Source: Sphingomonas sp. (GTDB taxonomy: Bacteria; Pseudomonadota; Alphaproteobacteria; Sphingomonadales; Sphingomonadaceae). Taken from it: a stretch of 64,000 nt of DNA. Each line of letters begins with the position of its first letter. The first letter of the stretch is position 1. The stretch lies in assembly GCF_019635515.1 (NCBI RefSeq), contig NZ_JAHBZI010000001.1, positions 806,001 through 870,000 on the forward strand, read 5' to 3'. The position numbers were made by a program, and so were the translations under genes. The notes under the pieces were generated by a model. That model saw only the letters and a list, made by a program, of their open reading frames with translations, did no database searches and was not told the origin of the DNA. Below are positions 52,676 to 63,436 of this stretch, one piece after another.

Positions 52676-53908
52676 CTATACCTCCATCCCCGGAACCGGC
52701 TTGCGCCAAGGCAGTTTGCGGCCGTTGAGCCAGCGCCCGAGCCAGCTGTGCCGCACGAGCAGGTGATAGCTGGCGATGAGGATAAGGAAAGCGCCGCCCG
52801 TCACCAGTCCCCATTTGGCCAAAGCGGGGAGGGGCAGGGCAAAGACCAGCACCTGCAGCGCCATCACCACCGGCAGATGCACGATATAGATCCAGTAGGA
52901 CGCATCGGCGATATAGCGGATCGCCGCGCGCTCGCGGGTGAGGAAGCTGAGCGCGGCGCCGGTTACGCCCAGCGTCCAGCTCCACACCGCGATCGCGTAG
53001 CAAACGGCGATCGCGGTCTTGGTGCCGCCTTCGGGAAAGGGCACGAAGCCGTTGCTGTCGGCGAGCAGCCACAGGCACGCGACGGTGAGCGCTGCGGCGG
53101 CGATCAGGTTGATCGCCCACCAGCGCGCGATCGCCCCGAGCAATGCCGGCTGGCGCTGGAGCAGCCAGCCGAAGCCGAATGCGGAGCCCAGGCCGATCCA
53201 GGTCGTCAGATGAGGCACGAAGCCGGTGTCGGCGGTGGGGATGCCGCCGCGCGCGAACCAGTTCAGCTGCAGCGCGAACGCCAGTGCGAGCGGGGCGGCG
53301 AGCAACGGCGCCGCGGCGGGCGTCGCGGTGATTGCGCGCATCGCCCGGTCGAGAATGCCGCCGCGCAACCATTCGCCGCGATCGATCAGGCGGACTACAC
53401 CGCGCACAACCAGCGCCGCTACGTAGAAGAGCGTCAGCAGATACAGGAACCACAAATGGGTCAGCGGGAAGGTCGCCAGGGTCAGTGGCGGCGGGGGCGG
53501 GCCGTTGGCAGGCAGGGTGCCGCCATTCATCGCCGCCACGCCCCAGATGAAGCAGGCGATGATCGCGGCGAACATGGGGAACCAGAAGGCGAGCAGCGGC
53601 AGCGTGATCCGGCTGAGCCGGTTGCGGATGAACCCGGCGGTGCCGCGACGCTGGAGCAGCATCCGCCCGAAATAGCCGGCGATCAGGAAGAAGGTCGCCA
53701 TGCGGAAGATGTGCGCGACGAAGAAGAAGATGCCCAGCGCGTCGCTCGGCGTGTCGCGCACCACCCAGATTTGCGGGCCGGGCAGGAAGCTCATCGCCGC
53801 GTGAAACGCCACGCCCAGCAGCAGCGCGCCGGCGCGCACGGCGTCCAGCGCATGCAGGCGGCCGCCGGCGTTGGCGCCCGTGCCGGCGCCGGTCCCGATG
53901 CTCGTCAT
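52676..53908 (-). CDS. Acyltransferase 3 family membrane protein (OpgC-like)
   Basis: A 410-aa protein with about ten transmembrane helices. The N-terminal RLHALDAVRAGALLLGVAFHA has the family His, and DASYWIYIVHLPVVMA is the late catalytic segment. The overall layout resembles OpgC/MdoC glucan succinyltransferases and acyltransferase 3 proteins. It would modify a periplasmic glucan or surface polysaccharide. It heads an operon with a membrane protein and a winged-helix regulator. Confidence 0.85.
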   Translation of the reverse strand: MTSIGTGAGTGANAGGRLHALDAVRAGALLLGVAFHAAMSFLPGPQIWVVRDTPSDALGIFFFVAHIFRMATFFLIAGYFGRMLLQRRGTAGFIRNRLSRITLPLLAFWFPMFAAIIACFIWGVAAMNGGTLPANGPPPPPLTLATFPLTHLWFLYLLTLFYVAALVVRGVVRLIDRGEWLRGGILDRAMRAITATPAAAPLLAAPLALAFALQLNWFARGGIPTADTGFVPHLTTWIGLGSAFGFGWLLQRQPALLGAIARWWAINLIAAAALTVACLWLLADSNGFVPFPEGGTKTAIAVCYAIAVWSWTLGVTGAALSFLTRERAAIRYIADASYWIYIVHLPVVMALQVLVFALPLPALAKWGLVTGGAFLILIASYHLLVRHSWLGRWLNGRKLPWRKPVPGMEV

Positions 53909-54169
53909 TTGAAATCCCCTTTGCTCAGGTGCGCATCACACGCGGAAACGCCACATACACAGACTAGTTTACATTTCAAACTGAATCCGCGCGCGTCGAG
54001 ATGGCGGGCTTGGCTTTCCGAATCTGAACGAAGCTTTCGGGATTGCGACAATCGGTGACACAAAAGTGCGGCCGCCGGCACATTCTGACGACAGGGCGCT
54101 TCCATATATCTCCTCACAGGCCGCTACCCCCCAATACCGGCGGCCGGGAAATACCAGAGGAGAACGACC

Positions 54170-54544
54170 ATGAAGAAGTTCACGCTGATGATCGCCGGCC
54201 TCGGCATCTCCGCCGCCGCCATCCCCGCCACCGCGATTGCCGCGCCGGTGCCGCAGCCCGGCTATGGTTTCCAGGGCGGCGCATGGCAGAACATCAACGC
54301 TCGCCAGAACCGCATCGAAGCCCGCATCAACCAGGGCATCCGTTCGGGGGCGCTCACGCGCGGCGAAGCGATGCGTCTCCGTGCGCAGTTCCGCGACATT
54401 GCGCGTCTCGAGGCCCGCTATCGCGCCTCGCGCCCCGGCCTGACGGTCGCCGAGCGACTCGATCTGGATCGCCGCTTCGACGCGCTTGAGCGCAGCATCC
54501 GCATCCAGAAGCACGATCGCGATCATCGCGGCCGCCGCTGGTAA
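54170..54544 (+). CDS. Exported hypothetical protein
   Basis: A 124-aa protein with a signal peptide (AGLGISAAAIPATAIAAP) and GAGGAGAA upstream of the ATG. The mature part is Arg/Ala-rich and helical (INARQNRIEARINQGIRSGA, then MRLRAQFRDIARLEARYR) and ends in HDRDHRGRRW. It is similar in pattern to small basic exported sphingomonad proteins whose role is unknown. It is monocistronic and followed by a strong terminator. Confidence 0.7.
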   Translation: MKKFTLMIAGLGISAAAIPATAIAAPVPQPGYGFQGGAWQNINARQNRIEARINQGIRSGALTRGEAMRLRAQFRDIARLEARYRASRPGLTVAERLDLDRRFDALERSIRIQKHDRDHRGRRW

Positions 54545-54568
54545 GACAAGCTGCCATTCCGGGCAGGC

Positions 54569-54600
54569 ACGGGCTCCGCCGCAAGGCGGGGCCCGTTTCG
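54569..54600 (+). terminator. Rho-independent terminator
   Basis: A 12-bp stem (ACGGGCTCCGCC with GGCGGGGCCCGT, one G-T pair) and a GCAA loop is followed by TT. It lies 24 nt after the stop at 54544. Confidence 0.85.
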
Positions 54601-54604
54601 TTTG

Positions 54605-54973
54605 TCAGGACTTGCAGGTCATCGCGTTGGAGAAGCCCAGCCAGCGAATCTGCGCGGTGCCCTCAAGATCGTACATCACCGCCAGCGGCGCGCGGTTGGG
54701 CTCGGCCGGGGCGTTGCTCTTCACATCGGCGGACAGGAACATCACGCCGCCGCGCGTCCGCTGGAGCAGGATCGGCCCTTCCCAGCATGCGGAGTAGGAA
54801 CAGATCGACAGGCGGTTGCCGCGCCGCGTCAGTTCCATCGGCGTGAAGCTCTCGGTCTCGACCGCGCAGCTGTTGCTGACACAGCGTATCTCGGCCTCGG
54901 TGTTGCGGCAGTGGAAATCCTGCGCGGCGGCAGGGAGCGGAGCCAGCAGGGCGGCGATCAGGAGCGTGCGCAT
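54605..54973 (-). CDS. Exported hypothetical protein
   Basis: A 122-aa protein with a signal peptide (TLLIAALLAPLPAAAQ). The mature part has several Cys (HCRNTEAEIRCVSNSCAVE, then SYSACWEG and TCKS), so disulfides are likely. Not a recognised family. It lies 9 nt downstream of the SleB-like hydrolase gene and may be co-transcribed with it. Confidence 0.7.
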   Translation of the reverse strand: MRTLLIAALLAPLPAAAQDFHCRNTEAEIRCVSNSCAVETESFTPMELTRRGNRLSICSYSACWEGPILLQRTRGGVMFLSADVKSNAPAEPNRAPLAVMYDLEGTAQIRWLGFSNAMTCKS

Positions 54974-54982
54974 GGCTGCACG

Positions 54983-56005
54983 TTAGCGCAAAGGTTTGCC
55001 GCTGTCCTTCCACTTGTCGAGGATCTGCGACTGCGGCTCCTCCTCGCGCGCGGCGGTGGCCGTTGCCGTGGCGGCGGGGAGCGGCGTGCCGCTCCGTGCA
55101 TAGGCGGGCTGGACCTGGATCGGCGTGGGCACCGCCATCGGCGTGCGGGCGATAGCGGCAGGCGCGGGAGCATTGACCGGGGCGTCGGCGCTCGGATGCG
55201 GCCCCGGCGAAGGCTCATGCCCGCCATAGACCGAGCGGAATGCGGCGGCGGTGCCCCAATAGCCCTTCCAGCGATGGAAGAAATGGGCGCCGAAGACCCC
55301 GGTCATCACCAGGCTGCGGTTCCAGGACGGCGTGACGGCATAGGTGTGATAATGCGTCGCCATGCCGACGGGAGCGAAGACGCTGCCGTTCAGCGCATCG
55401 GCGGCGACGCGGGCGGCGCGCAGCCAGGCATCGCGCGCGGGCGCCCCGCGGGTCATCGCGCCGTCACAGGCGAAGCTGAACTGGCAGCCGCGCTTTTCCG
55501 AACCCTGGAACACCACGCCGCACACCGTCGACGGGAAGGCTGGATGGCGGACGCGGTTTAGCACGACCTGCGCCACCGCGCGCTGGCCGGCATCGGGCTC
55601 GCGCGCGGCTTCGTAATAGATGGCGGTGGTCAGGCATTGCAGCGCGCGCGACTTGTCGAGGCCGGTGCCGGCCAGCCTGAAGGGCGAGGCGGGCTGGATC
55701 GATTCATCGACCACGGCATTTTCGGGCACCGGCATGTCCGGCAGCTCGGCGGTGCCAGTCGCGCCAGGGGCCGCGCCGTCGGCGGGCGCCTGATCGTCGT
55801 CGACCGCGGTGTAATAGGCGGCGCCGGGGAAATGGTCCTCCGCCTCATAGCCGGTGGGCGCGGCGGTGGCGGCGGGCTTGGGGAGGTTCGGGCCAAGCGC
55901 CTGTGCCGAGAATCCGGCGCCGATCAGCGACACGAACGCCGCCGCCGCGATCCCCCGCACCTGCATTTTCGTAAAGCGACGCCAGAACAAAGCCCAAAAC
56001 CCCAC
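54983..56005 (-). CDS. Cell wall hydrolase (SleB/CwlJ domain)
   Basis: A 340-aa protein; translation may start at 56005 or at the ATG 13 residues later (MQVRGIAAAAF). An N-terminal membrane anchor is followed by a Pro/Asp-rich linker and the SleB hydrolase domain: IYYEAAREPDAGQRAVAQVV has the catalytic Glu, with GCQFSFACDGAM and THYHTYAVTPSWN further on. It cleaves peptidoglycan in the periplasm. A Pro/Ala-rich C-terminal tail is unusual. It is followed by a small Cys-rich exported protein. Confidence 0.88.
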   Translation of the reverse strand: MGFWALFWRRFTKMQVRGIAAAAFVSLIGAGFSAQALGPNLPKPAATAAPTGYEAEDHFPGAAYYTAVDDDQAPADGAAPGATGTAELPDMPVPENAVVDESIQPASPFRLAGTGLDKSRALQCLTTAIYYEAAREPDAGQRAVAQVVLNRVRHPAFPSTVCGVVFQGSEKRGCQFSFACDGAMTRGAPARDAWLRAARVAADALNGSVFAPVGMATHYHTYAVTPSWNRSLVMTGVFGAHFFHRWKGYWGTAAAFRSVYGGHEPSPGPHPSADAPVNAPAPAAIARTPMAVPTPIQVQPAYARSGTPLPAATATATAAREEEPQSQILDKWKDSGKPLR

Positions 56006-56098
56006 GCGGCCGAGCGCGGAATATAGGCCAAAACCCTAACGGTTTCGCCCGCGATTTTGGCTGCGTCCCGCAGCGAAACACTTGATGGTTAAGGTAAT

Positions 56099-56512
56099 TT
56101 ATTTGAGCAGCATCGGCGCGAAGACCAGGGCTACCGCCGCGAAGCAGGTCGTCGTCCAGCCTATCCTGCGCGAGCGGACCCAGCCGCTGGCGCCGATGCT
56201 GATCAGCAGCGCGACCATGCCGGTAAGGAAGGTGAGGCTCATCGCGATACGCGCGGTCTCGGCCATGGAGATGGCGCCCTTGGGCGCATGCGGATGGAGC
56301 GCGGCGGTCAGCGACGTGGTCGCGATGACGCAAAGCACGAATGCGGTGGCGGCGAGCGCCGAGGCGACAACCGCCACCGAAGCGGCGCGCGATTCCTTGC
56401 CGAGCGTCAGGAACAGCGCGAGAAACGTCGCGGCGAAACCGCCCAGGAATGCGCTGAGGCCGCCGATCTGCGCGGCCAGGGCGGAGAGATAATCGGGAGC
56501 GAGCGAAACCAT
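56099..56512 (-). CDS. Small membrane protein of unknown function
   Basis: A 137-aa protein with four hydrophobic helices (GGFAATFLALFLTLG, VASALAATAFVLCVIATTSL, ARIAMSLTFLTGMVALLISI and TTCFAAVALVFAPMLL). No family is recognised. It lies 15 nt after another small membrane protein on the same strand, so the two form a pair downstream of tgt. Confidence 0.65.
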   Translation of the reverse strand: MVSLAPDYLSALAAQIGGLSAFLGGFAATFLALFLTLGKESRAASVAVVASALAATAFVLCVIATTSLTAALHPHAPKGAISMAETARIAMSLTFLTGMVALLISIGASGWVRSRRIGWTTTCFAAVALVFAPMLLK

Positions 56513-56527
56513 CGGCCGGCGCAGTCC

Positions 56528-56851
56528 TTAATGATGACCGTGCCCGCGAGGGTGGAGCAGCAGGATCGTCGCAAGGTTCACCGCCATCGCGGCGATCAGC
56601 TTGAGATCGACCGGCTTGCCCGGGCCGACATAGGCCATCAGCGCGACCAGGAACACGCCGAGCGCAAGCGCGCTGGCGGTGGTCATCGCGCTCGCGGCAT
56701 TATGCCCCGGCACCAGCGCGGCGAGCACCATCGCCCCGCCCGCGATCAGATCGGGGATACGGAACATCTCGTCCTTCATCGTGCCGTTGAGCACATAATA
56801 GACGGTGGCGGCGCCGATCACGGCGGTCAGCAGGCGAAGCAGGCTCAGCAT
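56528..56851 (-). CDS. Small membrane protein of unknown function
   Basis: A 107-aa protein with three or four hydrophobic helices (LLRLLTAVIGAATVYYVL, IAGGAMVLAALVPGHNA, ALALGVFLVALMAYVGP) and a His-rich C-terminus (HPRGHGHH), which could bind a metal. It starts 2 nt after the tgt stop, so the two are co-transcribed. Function unknown. Confidence 0.7.
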   Translation of the reverse strand: MLSLLRLLTAVIGAATVYYVLNGTMKDEMFRIPDLIAGGAMVLAALVPGHNAASAMTTASALALGVFLVALMAYVGPGKPVDLKLIAAMAVNLATILLLHPRGHGHH

Positions 56852-56853
56852 GG

Positions 56854-58558
<1,705 letters not shown>

Positions 58559-58603
58559 CTTGTCCCCCGAACCCGCATCCGCCCATCGGCACCAACGCTG
58601 GGC

Positions 58604-59269
58604 TCAGCGATGCTTCGCCACATACTCCAGAATATCCTGTGGCACGCGAAACAGCGCGTCGGGCCTGGTTTTGACCAAAGCCTCTTCCGCCGCATAGCCC
58701 CACAGCACCGAACCCGCACGCATGCCCACCTCGCGCGCCGAATCCACATCGCGGGTCTCGTCACCGATCGCCAGCGTCTCTTGTGCCGGAACGCCGAGCC
58801 GCTTGAGCACGCGGCGGAATTTCGGTGCCTTGCCGAACAGCGACGAGCCACCGGCGTAAAAGGAGATCAGCGCGGCATTCTCCGGCCCCAGAATCCGCCG
58901 GGCATTGTCTTCGGAATTGCTCGTCACCAACGCGATCTGCACGCCCATCGCGCTGATCTTCTGCAGCAGATCAGGCATGCCCGGAAACAGTTCGATCTGT
59001 CCGACATTGCGGCCAACCAGCCGGCGGACATACCAGGCGATGAAAGGCAGCTTCCAGCGTGCAATCTGGAGGTATTTTATCACTTCGCGCGAGCTCTTGC
59101 TCCGCAGCATCTTGATCTCGCCGCCGCTCACCCGGCGAAAATTGAAGATGCCGGCGAGATGATCGGCGACCGAGATGAACCAGTCTCCGCTGTCCGAAAG
59201 CGTGCCGTCGAAATCGAAGATCACCAGCCGGACCGGAGCCTCTGTGGGGAGGGGTGACGCGTCAGTCAT
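58604..59269 (-). CDS. HAD family hydrolase (phosphoglycolate phosphatase-like)
   Basis: A 221-aa protein from the ATG at 59269 (MTDASPLPTEAP). The HAD motif I is IFDFDGTLSDSG (nucleophile Asp), motif II VTSNSEDN, a Lys in LFGKAPKFRRVL and motif IV AIGDETRDVDSAREVGM. The cap is small (C1 type). It hydrolyses a phosphomonoester in the cytoplasm; the substrate is not known. It overlaps the CDF transporter stop by a few nt, so they share a transcript. Confidence 0.88.
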   Translation of the reverse strand: MTDASPLPTEAPVRLVIFDFDGTLSDSGDWFISVADHLAGIFNFRRVSGGEIKMLRSKSSREVIKYLQIARWKLPFIAWYVRRLVGRNVGQIELFPGMPDLLQKISAMGVQIALVTSNSEDNARRILGPENAALISFYAGGSSLFGKAPKFRRVLKRLGVPAQETLAIGDETRDVDSAREVGMRAGSVLWGYAAEEALVKTRPDALFRVPQDILEYVAKHR

Positions 59270-60194
59270 GCGCGTGTCCCTTTCCATGCATGCGGCATTC
59301 GGCTCCGTCGCCCAGCTCGATCTGCACCGTGGTGTGGTCGATGCCGTGATCGTGCGCCAGCCGGTGTTGCAGGTCTGTCAGGAAGGCGTCGCCGGGATGC
59401 CCTTGCGGCATGACGAGATGCGCGGTGAGTGCCGCCTCGGTGGTGCTCATCGGCCAGATATGGAGATCATGAACCCGGGTCACGCCCGGCAAGGCGGCGA
59501 GGGCGCGCTCGACCGCCACCGGATCGATGTTCGCCGGCACCGCCTGCAGCACCATCGTCAGCGACTCGGTGAACAGACCCCAGGTGCTCCACAGGATCAC
59601 GCCGACGATGATCAGGCTGATCACCGGATCGATCCACGCCGCGCCGGTGAACAGGATCAGCGCCCCGCCGATCATCACGCCGGCCGACACCGCCGCGTCC
59701 GCCGCCATGTGGAGATAGGCACCGCGGATATTGATGTCGCCCTTGCGCCCGCTTGCGAACATCAGGGCGGTCGAAAGGTTCACGACGATGCCGGCGCCGG
59801 CGACGAGCATCACCGTGCCGCCCGGCACCGTGGCGGGCTCGGAGAAGCGCTGGATCGTCTCGAGCAGGATCGCGCCGACCGCGACCAGCAGCAGCACCGC
59901 GTTGGTCAGCGCCGCGAGGATCGAGGAGCCACGCAGGCCATAGGTGAAGCGCGCGGAAGCAGGGCGCTTGGCCAGCTCGGCACCGCCCCAGGCGATGAGC
60001 AGTCCGAGCACGTCGGAGAGATTGTGCCCGGCATCGGCGAGCAGCGCGACCGAATTGGTCCACACGCCCGCCGCGCCCTCCACCGCCACGAAGGCGAGGT
60101 TGAGCACGGTCCCGATCGCGAAGGCGCGGCCGAAATCGGCGGGGGCGTGGTGGTGCCCGGCATGCTTGTGGTCGTGGTCGTGATGTGCGGCCAT
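59262..60194 (-). CDS. Cation diffusion facilitator (CDF) metal transporter
   Basis: A 310-aa protein with six transmembrane helices and His-rich ends (HHDHDHKHAGHHH at the N-terminus, MHGKGHAHD at the C-terminus). Metal-site residues are in NSVALLADAGHNLSDVLG and HMAADAAVSAGVM. The CDF C-terminal domain follows (VTRVHDLHIWPMS). It exports divalent metals such as zinc across the inner membrane. The HAD gene downstream overlaps by a few nt. Confidence 0.93.
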   Translation of the reverse strand: MAAHHDHDHKHAGHHHAPADFGRAFAIGTVLNLAFVAVEGAAGVWTNSVALLADAGHNLSDVLGLLIAWGGAELAKRPASARFTYGLRGSSILAALTNAVLLLVAVGAILLETIQRFSEPATVPGGTVMLVAGAGIVVNLSTALMFASGRKGDINIRGAYLHMAADAAVSAGVMIGGALILFTGAAWIDPVISLIIVGVILWSTWGLFTESLTMVLQAVPANIDPVAVERALAALPGVTRVHDLHIWPMSTTEAALTAHLVMPQGHPGDAFLTDLQHRLAHDHGIDHTTVQIELGDGAECRMHGKGHAHD

Positions 60195-60228
60195 TTGCCA
60201 GGTCTTAGCCTTGGCCGGGCATGAGATA

Positions 60229-60750
60229 CTAGCGCTTGCGGCGTTTTCCGTCGCCGCGATAGTTGGGCGGCGGCATTTGCGGGCGGATCGTGACCAGCTC
60301 GCGGCGGCTCAGCACACCGTCCTTGTCGGCGTCGAAGCGCTTGAACAGCAGGTCGAAGCGCGCGGCCAGCTCGGCGAAGGTGATCTTGTTGTCGCCATCG
60401 GCGTCGGTCTCGAACGGACTGGGGAGGGTGTTGCGATCGCCCAGCCAGCGCTCGGACCAGTCGGAGAAGCCGATATAGCTGAGCGCGCCGTCACGCGGGT
60501 TCATGCTGTCGAAGCTGCGGCGCAGCCCGGCATCGAATTCGGCGCGGGTGACGCGGGCATCGCCGTCGCTGTCGAACGCGGCGATCATCATCGCGACGGG
60601 CTCGACGATCACCGTCGCCGCCGGTTGCGTGACCGTACTCTGGCCGATCGGGCGGCTCGTGTCCTTCTCGCCCATCGGAATGCCGACGCGGTTCTGGGCC
60701 AGCGCGGGTGTCGCGGCGAGCAGCGCAAGCGGCAGGAGGAACGGGCGCAT
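60229..60750 (-). CDS. Exported EF-hand protein
   Basis: A 173-aa protein from the ATG at 60750 with a signal peptide (FLLPLALLAATPALAQ). Three EF-hand-type loops are visible: DSDGDARVTRAEF, DADGDNKITFAEL and DADKDGVLSRREL. It may bind calcium in the periplasm. The C-terminus is basic (NYRGDGKRRKR). It lies 10 nt after the queA stop, so it is probably co-transcribed; no known link to queuosine. Family-level name only. Confidence 0.85.
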   Translation of the reverse strand: MRPFLLPLALLAATPALAQNRVGIPMGEKDTSRPIGQSTVTQPAATVIVEPVAMMIAAFDSDGDARVTRAEFDAGLRRSFDSMNPRDGALSYIGFSDWSERWLGDRNTLPSPFETDADGDNKITFAELAARFDLLFKRFDADKDGVLSRRELVTIRPQMPPPNYRGDGKRRKR

Positions 60751-60760
60751 CAAAATCCTT

Positions 60761-61786
60761 TCAGGGCAACAGCAGCGAGGCATCGCCATAGCTGTAGAAG
60801 CGGTAGGCATGCGCGATCGCATGCGCATAGGCGGCCTGCATCGTATCAAGCCCCATCAGCGCTGACACCAGCATGAACAGGGTCGAGCGCGGCAGATGGA
60901 AATTGGTGATCAGCCCGTCCACGCCCTTGAAGCGATAGCCGGGGGTGATGAAGATCGCGGTGTCGCCTTCAAAGGCGCGGATCATTTGGTCCTCGCCCGT
61001 CGCGCTCTCGATCAGGCGCAGGCTGGTGGTGCCGACCGCGATCACCCGGCCGCCCTTGGCGCGCACCGCGTTGAGCCGATCTGCGGTCGCCTGATCGATG
61101 CGGCCCCATTCGGCGTGCATCCTGTGCTCGTCGGTGTCGTCGGCCTTGACCGGCAGGAAGGTGCCCGCGCCGACGTGGAGCGTCAGGGTGGCATGCTCGA
61201 TTCCAGCGCTTTCCAGCGCGGAGATGAGACCGGGTGTGAAGTGCAGCGCCGCGGTCGGCGCGGCCACCGCGCCGGGCTCGCTCGCGAACATCGTCTGATA
61301 ATCGTGAGTGTCGCGTGCGTCGGTCGGGCGCTTCGAGGCGATATAGGGCGGCAGCGGCATGCGGCCGCAGCGGTGGAGCAACACCTCGACCGGTTCGTCG
61401 CCGGCGAAATCGAGTGCGAAGCTGCCATCCTCGCCGCGATCCGATGCAGTGGCGGTGACATCCTCGCCGAAATCAATGGTGTCGTCCTCGCGGAGCTTCT
61501 TGGCGCCACGGATGAATGCGCGCCAGCGGCGTGGGCCTTCGCGTTTGTGGAGCGTCGCGCCGACCCGCGCGCTGCCACGCAGCCCCTCAAGCTGTGCCGG
61601 GATCACCCGGGTGTCGTTGAACACCAGGCAATCGCCGTGGCGAAGTGCTGACGGTAGATCGCTGACCAGCGCGTCGCGCATCATACCCTGTTCGACCACC
61701 AGCATTCGCGCCGAATCGCGCGGGGAGGCGGGCCGCAGCGCGATCCGTTCTGCCGGCAGTTCGAAATCGAAAAGGTCGACGTTCAT
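60761..61786 (-). CDS. queA: tRNA preQ1(34) S-adenosylmethionine ribosyltransferase-isomerase
   Basis: A 341-aa enzyme starting [20 protein letters not shown]. Family segments [35 protein letters not shown] and [19 protein letters not shown] are intact. It moves the ribosyl part of SAM onto preQ1-tRNA to give epoxyqueuosine in the cytoplasm. It lies 24 nt after the cyclophilin stop and upstream of the EF-hand gene. tgt is 2.8 kb further along on the same strand. Confidence 0.96.
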   Translation of the reverse strand: MNVDLFDFELPAERIALRPASPRDSARMLVVEQGMMRDALVSDLPSALRHGDCLVFNDTRVIPAQLEGLRGSARVGATLHKREGPRRWRAFIRGAKKLREDDTIDFGEDVTATASDRGEDGSFALDFAGDEPVEVLLHRCGRMPLPPYIASKRPTDARDTHDYQTMFASEPGAVAAPTAALHFTPGLISALESAGIEHATLTLHVGAGTFLPVKADDTDEHRMHAEWGRIDQATADRLNAVRAKGGRVIAVGTTSLRLIESATGEDQMIRAFEGDTAIFITPGYRFKGVDGLITNFHLPRSTLFMLVSALMGLDTMQAAYAHAIAHAYRFYSYGDASLLLP

Positions 61787-61810
61787 CGCATCATCCGCCC
61801 GTCAGGCGGT

Positions 61811-62512
61811 TCAGGGAACCAGCTTCACGCGCTCCTCGCCCGCGGGCAGCGCCTTGGGCGCGGCGGCCGGCAGGTTCGTATATTCGGGCGGATTGTCGGC
61901 CAGGATATAGGCATGGACGATCCTGGTCGGGTTCGCGGGCGGCTCGCCGCGCTCGATCTTGTCGACCCACTCCATCCCGCCGGCGACGCGACCGAACACG
62001 GTGTAATTATGATCGAAGCCCAGCTTGGGTCCGAACATGATGAAGAACTGGCTGTTGGCGCTGTTCGGGTCCTGGGTCCGCGCGGCGGACACCGCGCCAC
62101 GGACGTGCGGCAGCGAGTTGAACTCGGCGGGCACGTTGGGCAGGTCCGAATTGCCGGTACCGGTTCCGGTCGGATCGCCGCCCTGCGCCATGTTCTCCTC
62201 GCCATCGATCACGCGATGGAACGGGACGCCGTCATAGAAGTGCTTGCGGGTCAGCGTCTTGACCTGCTCGACCATCTTGGGCGCGGCATCGGGGCGCAGG
62301 CGGATCAGCACGCGGCCGCCCGAGGAGAGATCGAGCACCCAGGTATTCTCGGGGTCGGCGGGGACGACCACGGGCAGCTGCTTTTCGGAGGTCGCATCGG
62401 TGGCGACTCCGGTGAATGGCATGACCTCAGGCTTCGCCTTCCCACCTTGCGCCAGCGCCGGCGTGGCACACAACGTCGCGGCCAAGCCAACCAGGATTCC
62501 CAAGAAACGCAT
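61811..62512 (-). CDS. Exported peptidyl-prolyl cis-trans isomerase (cyclophilin)
   Basis: A 233-aa protein from the ATG at 62512 with a signal peptide (LGILVGLAATLCATPALAQ). The cyclophilin core shows FYDGVPFHRVIDGEENMAQG (catalytic Arg, FHR), NSQFFIMFGP and VFGRVAGGMEWVD. It catalyses proline isomerisation in periplasmic protein folding. An in-frame extension to 62722 is not credible. It belongs to the coaD-ppi-queA run on the minus strand. Confidence 0.93.
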   Translation of the reverse strand: MRFLGILVGLAATLCATPALAQGGKAKPEVMPFTGVATDATSEKQLPVVVPADPENTWVLDLSSGGRVLIRLRPDAAPKMVEQVKTLTRKHFYDGVPFHRVIDGEENMAQGGDPTGTGTGNSDLPNVPAEFNSLPHVRGAVSAARTQDPNSANSQFFIMFGPKLGFDHNYTVFGRVAGGMEWVDKIERGEPPANPTRIVHAYILADNPPEYTNLPAAAPKALPAGEERVKLVP

Positions 62513-62582
62513 CACATCCCCACTCGATCGGAAAGTTTTCGGGCGCACGTCTAGAGCAATCCGCGCGTCTCGGGAAGCGGAG

Positions 62583-63086
62583 TCAGCTTCCCTTGCGGCC
62601 AATCGCCTCGACGCGCGCGGCGACTTCGCGCTGGACCCGTGTGGGCACGAACTTGCGGATATCGCCCCCGTAGAGCGCGATCTCCTTGACCAGCCGGCTG
62701 GCGATCGGCTGAAGCGAGACATCGGCCATCAGGAAGACCGTCTCGATCCGGCTGTTGAGCTGCTGGTTCATCCCCGCCATCTGATACTCATATTCGAAAT
62801 CGGCGACGGCGCGCAGGCCGCGGACGATCACGCCGGCGCCGCAGCGTTCGGCGAAATCCATCAGCAGCGAATCGAAGCTGACCACCTCGATGCCGGGAAT
62901 GTCGGTGGTCTCGCGGGTGACCATCGCCATCCGCTCCTCGACCGTGAACATCGGGTTCTTCGAAGGATTGGTCGTGACCCCGATCACCAGCCGGTCGACC
63001 AGCTTCGCGCCGCGACGGATGATATCCATATGGCCGAGCGTGATCGGATCGAAGGTGCCGGGATAGACGCCGGTGCGGATGGTCAT
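62583..63086 (-). CDS. coaD: Pantetheine-phosphate adenylyltransferase
   Basis: A 167-aa enzyme from the ATG at 63086. The nucleotide site TGVYPGTFDPITLGHMDII (with the TxGH-type motif) and the KEIALYGGDIRKFVP C-terminal region, as well as EYQMAGMNQQLN, match CoaD. It adds AMP to phosphopantetheine in coenzyme A synthesis in the cytoplasm. Its ATG lies in the stop of the lipoprotein gene (ATGA), so they are co-translated. Confidence 0.96.
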   Translation of the reverse strand: MTIRTGVYPGTFDPITLGHMDIIRRGAKLVDRLVIGVTTNPSKNPMFTVEERMAMVTRETTDIPGIEVVSFDSLLMDFAERCGAGVIVRGLRAVADFEYEYQMAGMNQQLNSRIETVFLMADVSLQPIASRLVKEIALYGGDIRKFVPTRVQREVAARVEAIGRKGS

Positions 63087-63436
63087 GTTAGCGACCAGAT
63101 GCGTATAGTTGCTGTAGTGGCGTGCATTTCGATGTCGCTTCCATTCGCCGCTTTTGCGTCCCGGCATTGGAAACCGAAAGGGCGCGCGGTGCAAGCGCGG
63201 CTCAAGGCCTTCGTCCAGCTGTCCTTGCATGTTGCAGAAAGCTTCACCTCGACATTGATAGCGCCGCCTTGCCAGCCGCCGCCCTCGTCGCGGGAAATAA
63301 AGTGTGGTTCTGCACCGCCGCAGCCGGGGAAAGCGGCCTGTTCGCGAAGCAATTGCGTTATGGTTGCCGCAGACGGGGCATCACTGCACGCTATCGCGAA
63401 TAGCATGAGCCCAAGCGCACCAGCCGCCCGGATCAC
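63083..63436 (-). CDS. Small lipoprotein between prenyl synthase and coaD
   Basis: A 117-aa protein from a GTG at 63436, which overlaps the stop of the prenyl synthase gene (GTGA), and its TGA overlaps coaD (ATGA). The signal region IRAAGALGLMLFAIACSDAP ends in a lipobox Cys near residue 17. The mature part has GGGWQGGAINVEVKLSATCK and further Cys residues. Not a recognised family. Both overlaps are strong evidence that it is a real gene. Confidence 0.72.
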   Translation of the reverse strand: MIRAAGALGLMLFAIACSDAPSAATITQLLREQAAFPGCGGAEPHFISRDEGGGWQGGAINVEVKLSATCKDSWTKALSRACTARPFGFQCRDAKAANGSDIEMHATTATIRIWSLT

